This document shows, piece after piece, positions 17,494-28,800 of a stretch of 64,000 bases of DNA. The position numbers and the translations under genes were made by a program. Each line of letters begins with the position of its first letter. Position 1 is the first letter of the stretch. The notes beneath the pieces are model-generated. The model was not told where the DNA came from. It searched no databases and was given only the letters and a program-made list of their open reading frames with translations. The DNA comes from Sphingomonas hankyongi (GTDB taxonomy: Bacteria > Pseudomonadota > Alphaproteobacteria > Sphingomonadales > Sphingomonadaceae). The stretch spans positions 310,001 to 374,000 of the forward strand of contig NZ_JAMGBE010000003.1 in assembly GCF_023516575.1 (NCBI RefSeq). Direction: 5' to 3'.

Positions 17494-17513
17494 ATTCCCG
17501 CTTGCGCGGGAAT
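17494..17513. repeat. REP-like palindromic element
   Basis: ATTCCCGC (17494-17501), a TTGC loop, then GCGGGAAT (17506-17513): a perfect 8-bp stem. Its minus-strand translation gives the VIPAQAGIQ peptide well known as an artefact of dispersed proteobacterial repeats. Only one copy is seen in this window. It borders the decayed region that follows. Confidence 0.7.
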
Positions 17514-17540
17514 GACGAATGGGCTTGGCAGCTCGATTGT

Positions 17541-17740
17541 TGGTCTAAGAACCACCGCATCTTCAGGCTGCGGCTCGTGTGCTTCAGCTTCCTCAAAGCG
17601 TTGACCTCCTGGCGTCGGTCGTCTCCGGCAATCTAGATTGCCTCTGACTCCCCTCGATCTCCCGGATACGCTCGCGGCTAACCGAGAACTGCTGCCCAAC
17701 CTCTTCCAGCGCGAGATCGGTGTTCATGCCGATGTCAAAA
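17541..17740 (-). pseudogene. decayed fragment of a sigma-70 (rpoD) 3' end
   Basis: This stretch aligns base by base with the last ~150 bp of the intact rpoD at 18786-18938, in the same orientation. Shared blocks include GGCTGCGGCTCG, CGGATACGCTCGCGG, ACCGAGAACTGCTGCCC and GATCGGTGTTCATGCCGAT. Its translation reads [20 protein letters not shown] then ERIREIEG before being broken, against [20 protein letters not shown] in RpoD. About 48 bp of unrelated DNA (17605-17652) interrupts the homology. It lacks everything upstream of sigma region 4.2. Origin by partial duplication or decay of a second sigma gene cannot be separated here. Confidence 0.75.
17627..17642. repeat. perfect 16-bp palindrome inside the insertion in the rpoD-like fragment
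   Basis: GGCAATCTAGATTGCC is its own reverse complement. It lies in the ~48 bp (17605-17652) that separates the two blocks of rpoD homology, so it belongs to inserted rather than sigma-derived DNA. Confidence 0.7.
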
Positions 17741-17847
17741 CCGGGCGGTTCTGTTACTGTTGTTTCCCAGTTGGACGGCCTTGCTTGTCGGCGGACAGGT
17801 GTCGCCCGTGTGCGCGGATCCAGGGTTCCGCCCGCCGGAGAGCGGCG

Positions 17848-18239
17848 ATGGCTCATTATGCAACCGAATTCTCCATCCGCAGGCTGTGGACGATCTTCGC
17901 CGCCAGCATGGTCGTCATGTTCGGCGCGCTGCTCTTCTTCGGCCTGCAAATCTACTCAACGTCGGCCTGGCGATGATGGTGTTCCTGTCGCTGTTTCCGC
18001 AGGGGCTGTTCCAGGCCTACCAAAGCTTCACGCGCGATTATGCCTATGCGCGCAGCCCGGAGGTGATCCATTCGCCGGTGATGCAGGCGCTCGTCTGGGC
18101 GAGGGTTCCGGGCGACCTCGTCTTCACCGTCGGAGTCGTCGCCTTCACCTTGTTCATGCTGCGCGCCCTGTTCGGCGGCGAGAAGGCGAAAGCGACGCCA
18201 TCCGCTCCGTCCGACGGGCTGCTCCAGCCCGCGGAGTAA
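17848..18239 (+). pseudogene. internally deleted quinol-dependent nitric oxide reductase (qNor/NorB) remnant
   Basis: From an ATG at 17848 with GGAG upstream, the frame reads MAHYATEFSIRRLWTIFAAS then MVVMFGALLFFGLQIY, like the first helix of qNor proteins. At about 17955 homology jumps, in another frame, to LNVGLAMMVFLSLFPQGLFQ, SFTRDYAYARSPEVIHSPVM and WARVPGDLVFTVGVVAFTLF, which match the last two helices of qNor. The central ~600 residues, with all haem and FeB ligands, are gone, and the junction is frameshifted. The product cannot be functional. Confidence 0.78.
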
Positions 18240-18262
18240 TCGCCACACATCCGGAGGCTAAG

Positions 18263-18781
18263 ATGCGAAACACTGCGGTCGAAATCCTCGACACCCACCA
18301 GGTCATGGCGGTTTCCACCCTGCGGCCCGACGGATGGCCGCAGACCACGATCGTCGGCTATGTGAACGAAGGCCTCACGGTCTATTTCCTGGTCTTCCGG
18401 TCGAGCCAGAAACTTGCGAACATCCGCCGCGACATGCGCATTTCTGTTGCTGTCGGGGGCGAGCCGAGCGCGCTCGACCAGCTCACCGCGGTCTATGCCG
18501 CCGCGCACGCTGTCGAGATAAAGGATGCGGCCGAGCGCGACCGCGCGTGGACGCTGCTGCAGGAGCGGCACGGGAACCTCGCCGCCTTCGACCTTCCGGA
18601 GCAGACCGACGCGGCGATGATCAGGGCCACGCTGCAGCATGTCTCGGTGCTCGATTACCGCAAGGGCCCCGGACATATCGAGGACCTCTCGATCGGCGAG
18701 GACGGGACGCCGCGATACGATGCCCGGGAAGAACCGTGGGGCTCGTCAGCGCTGAAGCCGGGGATGATCCGGCAGAGCTGA
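18263..18781 (+). CDS. pyridoxamine 5'-phosphate oxidase-family (PPOX) flavoprotein
   Basis: 172 residues from an ATG at 18263 with GGAGG 6 nt upstream, starting MRNTAVEILDTHQVMAVSTL. The split-barrel PPOX pattern follows: RPDGWPQTTIVGYVNEGLTV, YFLVFRSSQKLANIRRDMRI and SVAVGGEP. Such proteins bind FMN or F420 and act as small oxidoreductases; the substrate is unknown. It lies 23 nt after the qNor remnant, so it may once have belonged to the same nitric-oxide-related operon, but it appears intact. It is convergent with rpoD with a 4-nt gap. Confidence 0.82.
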   Translation: MRNTAVEILDTHQVMAVSTLRPDGWPQTTIVGYVNEGLTVYFLVFRSSQKLANIRRDMRISVAVGGEPSALDQLTAVYAAAHAVEIKDAAERDRAWTLLQERHGNLAAFDLPEQTDAAMIRATLQHVSVLDYRKGPGHIEDLSIGEDGTPRYDAREEPWGSSALKPGMIRQS

Positions 18782-18785
18782 CGAA

Positions 18786-20837
<2,052 letters not shown>

Positions 20838-20863
20838 AAGCCCTTGTTCTCTTTGGCCGCCGC

Positions 20864-22720
20864 TTAATCGGTGCCGGCAAGCTTCGCCAGCCTCTGTCTA
20901 AAATCCTGCTGCGCCGCGATCAGGCGCTGCTGTTCCTCCAAGGCCTCATCGGTGAAATCCCGCTTCAGCCTTTCCGTTGCATCCTCGAGGGCCTTTTCGA
21001 CTTCTTCCGCCGCCGCGATGATCTCGACCGCCGCCGCCAGATCGCTTCGGGCGCGCTCGGGATCGCTGTCGCGTCGGGTAAAGGAAAAACCCATGGCGCG
21101 CTGGGCCCTCCCACCTGTTGGGCCACCCGTTGCTCCATCGGCGCCCAAGATAGTGCCGAGCGCGTCACGATCAAGCGCTGCGCCCGAGAAAGCGGCGTTG
21201 ACCAGCTCGTCGCGGAGCTTCGCGGTGCCCTTGTCGGTGATGGCAAGCGCGGCGAGCTGCTCGCAATGGGCCGGCAGCTCCTCGGGGAAGTTGGCGAAGC
21301 CGAGGATGAGGGCACGCGCCGTCGGACCGTCGATACCGCTGGCGGCGATGGCGCGCGCCTGCGCACTTGCGGGCGGCGTCGGCGGAACGAACCTGCCCCT
21401 CTGGAACGAGCCGCGTCCGCTGTCGCGCGGGGCGAAGGGGCGCGGTGCTGCGGCCTGGCCCGGGCGGCGCTGCTCGTAGAAGCGGCTGAGCCAGTCCTCG
21501 CGGTAGATTCGGCCGAGGTCGGCATGGCCGATCGCGGCGGCGTGCTGGACGAGGCGCTGCTTGAGGCCGGCCCAGGCCTCCGGAGTAGTGAGCGGCTCGG
21601 TCTCCGCCTCGTGGCGCCACAGGCGCTCGACCAAAGGCTCCGGGGAGGCGAGCAGGACCTCCATCGCCTCGCGGCCGCCGGCTTTCACGACGTCGTCGGG
21701 GTCCTGGCCCGCCGGAAGCTCAACAAAACGCAGGGTGCGGTCGGGGCTGATAAGGGGCAGGGCGCGGGTCGCCGCGCGAATGGCGGCTTTGCGCCCCGCG
21801 GCATCGCCGTCGAAGCAGAGGATGGGGGAAGGATCGAGCCGCCACATCCGCTCCAGCTGCGCTTCGGTGACTGCAGTGCCGTTGGGCGCAACCGCTTCGG
21901 ATATGCCTGCGCGGTCGAGCGCGATCACGTCCATATAGCCTTCGACCACGATCAGGCGCTTGGCGGCGCGGCTGGCAGGAGAGGCGAGGTCGATATTGTA
22001 GAGGGTTCGGCCCTTGTCGAAGAGCGGCGTATCGGGGGAGTTGAGATACTTGGGCTCGCCCTGGCCGAGAATGCGTCCACCGAAGGCAATCACGCGGCCG
22101 CGCGCATCGCGGATCGGGATCATCAGCCGTCCGCGGAAGCGATCGTAACTGTCACCGCCGTCATCGGGCTTGATGAGCATGCCCGTCTCGATGAGCTTGT
22201 CCTCGCCGAGCTTCTCGAGCGCGCGCTTGAGGGTCGAGCGGCCGTCCGGGGCGAACCCGATGGCGAAGCGCCTGACCGTGGCCTCGTCGATCCCGCGCCG
22301 CTTGAGGTAGTCGCGGGCTTCCGCACCGGCGAGACCCTGCAGCTGCTCGGCATACCAGGACGCAACTGACGCCATGACGTCAGTCAGTGACGCAGTGCGC
22401 TCGGCGCGCTCCTTCGCCTGTGGGTCAGGAGCTGGGACGTCCAAGCCCGCCTTGGACGCGAGCTCCTTCACCGCGTCCATGAAGGGCATGCCGCGATTGT
22501 CGGTCAGGAACCGGATCGCGTCGCCGTGCGCGCCGCAGCCGAAGCAATGGTAGAAGCCCTTGTCGTCATTGACGGTGAAGCTGGGCGTCTTCTCATTGTG
22601 GAAGGGGCAGCAGGCCTTCCACTCGCGCCCGGCGCGGATCAGCTTCACGCTCGGCGCAATGACCGCGCTGAGCACGGTCCTTGCGCGCAGTTCGTCAAGC
22701 CATGCGGGAGAGAGCGTCAC
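20864..22720 (-). CDS. dnaG: DNA primase DnaG
   Basis: 618 residues from a GTG start ([18 protein letters not shown]). The N-terminal CHC2 zinc finger is [20 protein letters not shown] followed by [10 protein letters not shown]. The TOPRIM catalytic core shows [19 protein letters not shown] and [12 protein letters not shown]. The C-terminal region ([17 protein letters not shown] onward) links to a helical DnaB-binding domain. DnaG synthesises the RNA primers for replication. It heads the dnaG-rpoD operon, and a perfect DnaA box lies 51 bp upstream of its start. Confidence 0.97.
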   Translation of the reverse strand: MTLSPAWLDELRARTVLSAVIAPSVKLIRAGREWKACCPFHNEKTPSFTVNDDKGFYHCFGCGAHGDAIRFLTDNRGMPFMDAVKELASKAGLDVPAPDPQAKERAERTASLTDVMASVASWYAEQLQGLAGAEARDYLKRRGIDEATVRRFAIGFAPDGRSTLKRALEKLGEDKLIETGMLIKPDDGGDSYDRFRGRLMIPIRDARGRVIAFGGRILGQGEPKYLNSPDTPLFDKGRTLYNIDLASPASRAAKRLIVVEGYMDVIALDRAGISEAVAPNGTAVTEAQLERMWRLDPSPILCFDGDAAGRKAAIRAATRALPLISPDRTLRFVELPAGQDPDDVVKAGGREAMEVLLASPEPLVERLWRHEAETEPLTTPEAWAGLKQRLVQHAAAIGHADLGRIYREDWLSRFYEQRRPGQAAAPRPFAPRDSGRGSFQRGRFVPPTPPASAQARAIAASGIDGPTARALILGFANFPEELPAHCEQLAALAITDKGTAKLRDELVNAAFSGAALDRDALGTILGADGATGGPTGGRAQRAMGFSFTRRDSDPERARSDLAAAVEIIAAAEEVEKALEDATERLKRDFTDEALEEQQRLIAAQQDFRQRLAKLAGTD

Positions 22721-22770
22721 GACTCGACCCTATGCGCGAATCATCGATCAGCAAACGACAGCGAAAAAGT

Positions 22771-22779
22771 TATCCACAG
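22771..22779 (+). promoter_or_regulatory. consensus DnaA box upstream of dnaG
   Basis: TTATCCACA matches the strong DnaA-box consensus exactly. It lies in the 189-bp intergenic region between dnaG and the divergent small membrane protein gene. A single box does not make an origin, but it could let DnaA regulate dnaG-rpoD. Binding is inferred. Confidence 0.5.
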
Positions 22780-22909
22780 ATCGCCACAGCGAACTGATTC
22801 CAAAGGATTCATAACGCTCCTGAAACAGGCTTTTTAAGGTTAATCTGTGCCCGTTCCGAAATAGTGCGCCGGGAGAGCGCGAAGCGGGACGATCAGAGGA
22901 GGGGGTTCT

Positions 22910-23287
22910 ATGTTGAAAAAGATCGGCGGGCTCGCCCGCGCTATCTACATTCTACTCGCGATCGTAGCCGGTTTTGTTGCGTTGGGCATGATGGACGTTG
23001 CCCTGGTTCTGGTCGTGCTTGGCCTGATCGCGGGGCTTGCAATGCCGCGCGACAGAATGGTCATGGCCGGCGTGCTCCTGCTGGCCTTGCCGGCCCTCGG
23101 AGCGGCTCTCACCCATGTACCTGCGATCGGCGCGCAGCTCGCAGCAGTGTGCGGCAATCTCCAGCTGGGAGTCGCCGGCGCGCTGGCAACGGCTCTTGCT
23201 ATCATGCTGTACGAACTCGTGATGGAAGGCGTCATGGGTCTGACAGGCGGAGCGGGCGCTGGAACGCCAGCCGCAGCAACGCACTAA
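22910..23287 (+). CDS. four-helix membrane protein of unknown function
   Basis: 125 residues, very hydrophobic: ARAIYILLAIVAGFVALGMM, DVALVLVVLGLIAGLAM, MAGVLLLALPALGAAL and GVAGALATALAIMLYELVM. It starts MLKKIGGL with GGAGGGGG upstream. It ends in a Gly/Ala tail and is followed by a strong intrinsic terminator. It is divergent from dnaG. No family or function is recognised. Confidence 0.75.
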   Translation: MLKKIGGLARAIYILLAIVAGFVALGMMDVALVLVVLGLIAGLAMPRDRMVMAGVLLLALPALGAALTHVPAIGAQLAAVCGNLQLGVAGALATALAIMLYELVMEGVMGLTGGAGAGTPAAATH

Positions 23288-23304
23288 GCCTTAATCAACG
23301 CTTC

Positions 23305-23336
23305 GGCCCCGCCGCTCTCCGCTGCGGGGCCTTTTT
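23305..23336 (+). terminator. intrinsic terminator
   Basis: GGCCCCGC (23305-23312) pairs with GCGGGGCC (23324-23331), followed by TTTTT (23332-23336). It lies 18 nt after the membrane protein stop. Confidence 0.88.
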
Positions 23337-23346
23337 CGTGCATCCG

Positions 23347-23799
23347 CTAGGAGAGGGCCGCCTTGACCAGCCCGGACGCCCGTGCAGGCTCGATCGACGC
23401 GCCGAGGCGCTCCTTCACCAGGGCCATGACCCGCCCCATGTCCTTCATCGAGCTGGCACCAGTCTCGGCGATGATCTCGCGGATCTTCGCTTCCGCTTCA
23501 TCGTCGGACATCTGCGCGGGCAGAAAGCGCTCGATCACGCTGATTTCGGCTTCTTCTAGCGCGGCGCGGTCCTCGCGGCCGCCCTTGCGATAGATGTCGG
23601 CGCTTTCGCGGCGCTGCTTCACCATCTTCTGCAGGACTTCGATGACGAGAACGTCATCGTCCTTGGGCGCGCCGCCGGTCCGCGCCTCGATGTCGCGGTT
23701 CTTGATCGCCGCTTGCATCAGCCGCAGCGTCTGGGTGGACTCTCTGTCGCCGCCCTTCATTGCGGCGATCGTGGCAGCCTTAATGTCGTCCCGGATCAT
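23347..23799 (-). CDS. GatB/YqeY domain protein
   Basis: 150 residues, the usual length of stand-alone YqeY proteins, which share the tail domain of the GatB amidotransferase subunit. Landmarks are MIRDDIKAATIAAMKGGDRE, STQTLRLMQAAIKNRDIEAR and FLPAQMSDDEAEAKIREIIA. It may act in tRNA-dependent amidation or tRNA binding, but this is unproven for the family. It is divergent from carA with a 120-bp gap. Confidence 0.92.
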   Translation of the reverse strand: MIRDDIKAATIAAMKGGDRESTQTLRLMQAAIKNRDIEARTGGAPKDDDVLVIEVLQKMVKQRRESADIYRKGGREDRAALEEAEISVIERFLPAQMSDDEAEAKIREIIAETGASSMKDMGRVMALVKERLGASIEPARASGLVKAALS

Positions 23800-23919
23800 C
23801 GGTTCGCCCTAGCGAGCGAATAATCCGCTGACCAGCGTTGACCGGGCGCGGCAAAGCGCATAGCGGCAACGCCTTAGCGACATCGCTGCAAACCCTTTTG
23901 ACGGAAGGCTCTTCCCGCC

Positions 23920-25098
23920 ATGGCCGACGCACGACCTGCACCCGCGCCCCAGCCCCAGGGTGCGACGGGAGTCGTGGTCTTCGCCGATGGCCGCGTCGTG
24001 TGGGGTCAGGGCTTCGGCGCCGAGGGCGAGGCTGTCGGGGAACTGTGCTTCAACACCGCGATGACGGGCTATCAGGAGGTCATGACCGATCCTTCCTATG
24101 CGAAGCAGGTCATCGCCTTCACCTTCCCGCACATCGGCAATGTCGGCGCCAATGACGAGGACGTCGAAGCGGCGGAAGCCCATGCGCTTGGCTGCCTGGT
24201 GCGAGAAGTGGTCACAGAGCCTAGCAATTATCGGGCGAATTACGGCTTTTCGGACTGGATGAAGAAGTGGGGCCGGATCGGCATCGCGGGTGTCGATACG
24301 CGGGCGCTGACCAAGCTGGTCCGCACCGAAGGCCCGCCGAATATCGCGATCGCCCATCATGCTGACGGCAAGTTCGACCTGGATGCCCTGCAAGAGCTGT
24401 CCGCCGACTGGCCCGGCCTGGAGGGCATGGACCTGGCGAAAGACGTCAGCCGCCTGCAGGTCGAGCGCTGGAGCGGCGGCAAGTGGGCCTGGGGGCAGGG
24501 CTATGAGATGGGCGGAGACGACGAGAGCCGCCCGCACGTCGTCGCGGTCGATTACGGCAACAAGCGCAACATCTTCCGCAACCTCGTCGAGGCCGGAGCG
24601 CGAGTGACGGTTGTCCCGGCGACCGCAACCTTCGAAGAGATCATGGCGCACGAGCCCGACGGATTCTTCCTGTCGAACGGGCCCGGAGACCCCGCAGCGA
24701 CCGGCGAATATGCGGTCCCGGTGATCCGGAAGATGCTGGAGACCAAGAAGCCCTTGTTCGGCATCTGCCTCGGCCACCAGATGCTGGCGATCGCTGTCGG
24801 CGGCAGGACGAGCAAGATGTTCCAGGGCCATCGCGGCGCCAACCATCCGGTGAAGCGGCTTGCCGACGGCCGGGTCGAAATCACCAGCATGAACCACGGC
24901 TTCGCGGTCGAGCGCGAGGGCATGCCGGACAATGTGCGGGAGACGCACATCAGCTTGTTCGACAATTCGAATTGCGGAATTGAACTGACTGACCGTCCCG
25001 CGTTCAGCGTGCAGTACCACCCGGAAGCTTCACCGGGTCCTCAGGACAGCTTCTACCTGTTCCAGAGGTTCGTGAGCAGCATCACGAAGGAGGCATGA
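23920..25098 (+). CDS. carA: carbamoyl-phosphate synthase small (glutaminase) chain
   Basis: 392 residues. CarA hydrolyses glutamine and passes ammonia to CarB for pyrimidine and arginine synthesis. The N-terminal CPSase domain shows GQGFGAEGEAVGELCFNTAM and TGYQEVMTDPSYAKQ. The class I glutamine amidotransferase domain has the nucleophile in FGICLGHQMLAIAVGG and the His-Glu pair in QYHPEASPGP. It is followed by two small exported-protein genes before carB. Confidence 0.97.
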   Translation: MADARPAPAPQPQGATGVVVFADGRVVWGQGFGAEGEAVGELCFNTAMTGYQEVMTDPSYAKQVIAFTFPHIGNVGANDEDVEAAEAHALGCLVREVVTEPSNYRANYGFSDWMKKWGRIGIAGVDTRALTKLVRTEGPPNIAIAHHADGKFDLDALQELSADWPGLEGMDLAKDVSRLQVERWSGGKWAWGQGYEMGGDDESRPHVVAVDYGNKRNIFRNLVEAGARVTVVPATATFEEIMAHEPDGFFLSNGPGDPAATGEYAVPVIRKMLETKKPLFGICLGHQMLAIAVGGRTSKMFQGHRGANHPVKRLADGRVEITSMNHGFAVEREGMPDNVRETHISLFDNSNCGIELTDRPAFSVQYHPEASPGPQDSFYLFQRFVSSITKEA

Positions 25099-25100
25099 GC

Positions 25101-25553
25101 ATGCGCATTTCCATTTTCGCGGCAGTGGCACTCTTTGCGACACCTCTTCCCGCGCAGGAGATCGTCGAAGTGCCGGCCAGCAAGGCTGGCGTCGCGCTCC
25201 CGGAGGACATTTTCGGATTGCCGCAGGGGCAATGGTATATGGCGAAGCAGGTATCCCAGGGAAATGAACCCTGTACGCCCGATGCCTGCGAAGCCGGCTT
25301 CAATTCCGGCAATCTGGTCGTGAGCGTCGAGCACGCCGGCAAGTTCACACAGGTGATCGCGGGGTTCCGGGGCTGCCAGTCGGTTGCTTTCCAGGAACTG
25401 GAGACAGGCGCGAGCCCGGGAAAATCGCGGCGCGGCGAGTTGTCCAACCTGATCAAGAAGGTCGTGAAGGCAGCCGAGCAGAGCTGCAAGTTGAAGGCGC
25501 CGGAGGTCCCGAAGCTGGATGTGGCTGCGCTATATCCCAAGGCGGCGACGTGA
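25101..25553 (+). CDS. secreted protein of unknown function, within the car cluster
   Basis: 150 residues starting MRISIFAAVALFATPLPAQE, a signal peptide likely cleaved near LPAQ. AAGGAGG (25087-25093) is spaced for the ATG at 25101 rather than the one at 25095. The mature chain has three Cys (CTPDAC and GCQSV) plus one near the end, so disulfides are possible. It starts 2 nt after carA ends and its stop overlaps the next start (GTGA). No family is recognised. Confidence 0.72.
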   Translation: MRISIFAAVALFATPLPAQEIVEVPASKAGVALPEDIFGLPQGQWYMAKQVSQGNEPCTPDACEAGFNSGNLVVSVEHAGKFTQVIAGFRGCQSVAFQELETGASPGKSRRGELSNLIKKVVKAAEQSCKLKAPEVPKLDVAALYPKAAT

Positions 25554-25825
25554 GGCCGAGGACGTTAGCTGTTCCAATGCTTGCCGCGGGCCTTTCGGCC
25601 TGCGTCACTTCGGCGCGGCTGCATGAGCAGACCGAGCTCAATTCCGTCGGGCAGCGCTGCGGGCTCGCGCTTGGCGAGCTGTTCCAGGACGAGAGCGAAA
25701 AGAGGCTGCTGTTCATGGTCAAAGTGGAGCCGACGCCGCAGCAGCGCGCCTGCGTGGCCAAATGGGCCCGCAAGAACGGCCTCAAGACCGTCTTCGTCGA
25801 CAATATCGCGTTTCCAGAGAGTTGA
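25550..25825 (+). CDS. small lipoprotein or secreted protein, within the car cluster
   Basis: 91 residues from a GTG overlapping the preceding stop (GTGA). The sequence MRPRTLAVPMLAAGLSACVT has a lipobox-like LSAC, so lipidation is likely, although the n-region is short. The mature part is charged (SARLHEQTELNSVGQRCGLA and ACVAKWARKNGLKTVFVDN). It ends 12 nt before carB, so co-transcription with carA and carB is expected. No function is recognised. Confidence 0.62.
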   Translation: MRPRTLAVPMLAAGLSACVTSARLHEQTELNSVGQRCGLALGELFQDESEKRLLFMVKVEPTPQQRACVAKWARKNGLKTVFVDNIAFPES

Positions 25826-25837
25826 TGCCCCAAGCCG

Positions 25838-28800
25838 ATGCCTAAGCGTACAGACATATCTTCCATCCTGATCATCGGCGCCGGCCCGATCGTCATCGGC
25901 CAGGCGGCTGAGTTCGATTATTCCGGAAGCCAGGCGGTCAAGGCACTGAAAGCCGAGGGATATCGCGTCACCGTCGTCAATTCGAACCCGGCGACGATCA
26001 TGACCGACCCGGAACTGGCCGACGCGACGTATATCGAGCCAATCACGCCGGCGATCGTCGCCAAGATCCTGGAGAAGGAACGCCCGGACGCCGTGCTTCC
26101 CACGATGGGCGGGCAGACGGCGCTGAACACCGCCCTCGCTCTCTACAAGGATGGAACGCTCGACCGGCTCGGGATCGAGCTGATCGGCGCCAATGCGGAT
26201 GCGATCGAGAAGGCGGAGGACCGGCTCAAGTTCCGCGAGGCGATGGACCGGATCGGCCTGGAAAGCCCGAGGTCCGCGATCGCGCACAGCCTCGAGGAGG
26301 CCCTGGCCGCTCTCGAGCATGTGGGACTCCCCGCCATCATCCGCCCGAGCTTCACATTGGGCGGCACGGGCGGTGGAATCGCCTATAACCGCGACGAGTT
26401 CGTCCAGATCGTAGCGGGGGGCCTGGAGGCCAGCCCGACCACCGAAGTGCTGATCGAGGAATCGGTGCTCGGGTGGAAGGAATATGAGATGGAAGTCGTG
26501 CGCGACCGCGCCGACAACGCCATCATCATCTGCTCCATCGAGAATATCGACCCGATGGGCGTCCACACGGGCGATTCCATCACCGTTGCGCCGGCACTCA
26601 CGCTGACCGACAAGGAATATCAGAGGATGCGCTCCGCATCCATCGCCGTGCTGCGTGAAATCGGCGTGGAAACAGGCGGTTCCAACGTCCAGTTCGCGGT
26701 CGATCCGAAGACTGGCCGAATGGTCGTCATCGAGATGAACCCGCGCGTCTCACGCTCTTCGGCGCTGGCCTCGAAGGCCACCGGCTTTCCCATTGCGAAG
26801 GTCGCCGCGCGTCTCGCCGTCGGCTACACGCTCGACGAGATCGCCAACGACATCACTGGAGGCGCGACGCCGGCAAGCTTCGAGCCGACGATCGACTATG
26901 TGGTGACGAAGGTCCCGCGGTTTGCGTTCGAGAAGTTCCGCGGAGCCGATGCGATCCTGACCACGTCGATGAAGTCGGTTGGCGAGGTGATGGCCATCGG
27001 CCGCAACTTCCAGGAAAGCCTGCAAAAGGCGCTGCGCGGCCTCGAGACGGGTCTTTGCGGGCTCGACCGGGTGCGGGACCTCGAAAACGCCGATCCCGCG
27101 ACGATCGAGAGCCAGCTCGCGCGGCCGACGCCGGATCGCCTGCTCGTCGCCGCCGAGGCGCTTCGGCAGGGCTTCACGGTCGCGCGCATCAACGAGATCG
27201 CGGGCTTCGATCCCTGGTTCCTGGAGCGGCTGCAGGAAATCGTGTTCGCGGAAGAGGAAGTGCGGATGCACGGACTTCCGCAGGACGCGGCGGGGATGCG
27301 GCGCCTGAAGGCCATGGGTTTCTCGGACGGGCGGTTGGCGCAGCTTGCGCTTCGGTCCGCGCACATGGACCGCGAAATGAGCGAAGCCGTCGCTGCCGGC
27401 GGCGGCGGAATGGTCCATAGCGCCGTCAGGATGATGACTGGCGGCGTGACCGAGGGCGAGGTCCGGGCTCATCGCCACAAGCTGGGCATCCGTCCGGTGT
27501 TCAAGCGGATCGACAGTTGTGCTGCCGAGTTCGACGCAACGACGCCCTATTTGTACTCGACCTATGAAGCGCCCTTGTTCGACGAGCCCGAGGACGAGGC
27601 CGAAGTTTCGGGCCGCAGGAAGGTCATGATCCTCGGCGGCGGGCCCAACCGGATCGGCCAGGGGATCGAGTTCGACTATTGCTGCTGCCATGCCGCTTTC
27701 GCGCTCGGGCGCGACCGCGAAGGCCAGCAGGGCGCCGGATTCGAGACCATCATGGTCAATTGCAATCCGGAAACGGTGTCGACGGATCCGGACACGTCCG
27801 ACCGGCTCTATTTCGAGCCGCTGACGGCGGAGGACGTACTGGAGATCGTCCGGCGCGAGCAGGAGAAGGGCGAGCTTCTCGGCGTGATCGTTCAGCTCGG
27901 AGGGCAGACGCCGCTGAAGCTCGCCGCGGAACTGCAGGCGGCGGGCGTGGCCATACTCGGCACCTCGCCCGACAGCATCGATCTTGCGGAAGACCGGGAG
28001 CGGTTCGCGGCGCTAGTCGCCAAGCTCGACCTCAAGCAGCCGGCGAACGGCATCGCAAGGAGCCGCGAGGAAGCGCTGAGAGTCGCCGAGCGCATCGGTT
28101 ATCCGGTGCTGCTCAGGCCGTCATATGTGCTGGGCGGCCGAGGCATGGAGATCGTCGACGGCCCGCAGCAGCTAGATCATTATATCGCGACCGCGGTCCA
28201 GGTTTCGGGATCCTCGCCGGTCCTGATCGATCGCTATCTCCGCGATGCGATCGAAGTCGATGTTGACGCGATCTGCGACGGCGACTCTGTCGTGGTCTGC
28301 GGCGTGCTCCAGCATATCGAGGAGGCCGGCGTGCACTCCGGCGACAGCGCCTGCGCGATCCCGCCGCACAGCCTCGATCGCAGCGTCGTGCAGGAGATAG
28401 AGCGCCAGACCCGCGAACTCGCGATTGCGCTAAAGGTGCGCGGGCTGATGAACGTGCAGTTCGCCGTGAAGGACGCGGAGGTCTACCTGATCGAGGTGAA
28501 TCCGCGCGCGAGCCGCACGGTGCCGTTCGTGGCCAAGGCCATCGGCAAGCCAATTGCGAAAATCGCGGCGCGCGTGATGGCAGGAGAGAAGCTCAAGGGC
28601 GAGATCCAGCACGCGTTCGACTATATCGCCGTGAAGGGGCCGGTATTTCCCTTCGCGCGCTTCCCCGGCACCGATCCGGTACTTGGACCGGAAATGAAGA
28701 GCACCGGCGAAGTCATGGGAATCGACCGGGATTTCGACATCGCATTCGCCAAGGCCTTGCTTGGAGCCGGCATGATCCTGCCGCAAGGCGGAACGGCCTT

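Noticed and set aside
17457-17699. 80-codon minus-strand frame containing VIPAQAGIQ
   Set aside because: Translation artefact of the REP-like element.
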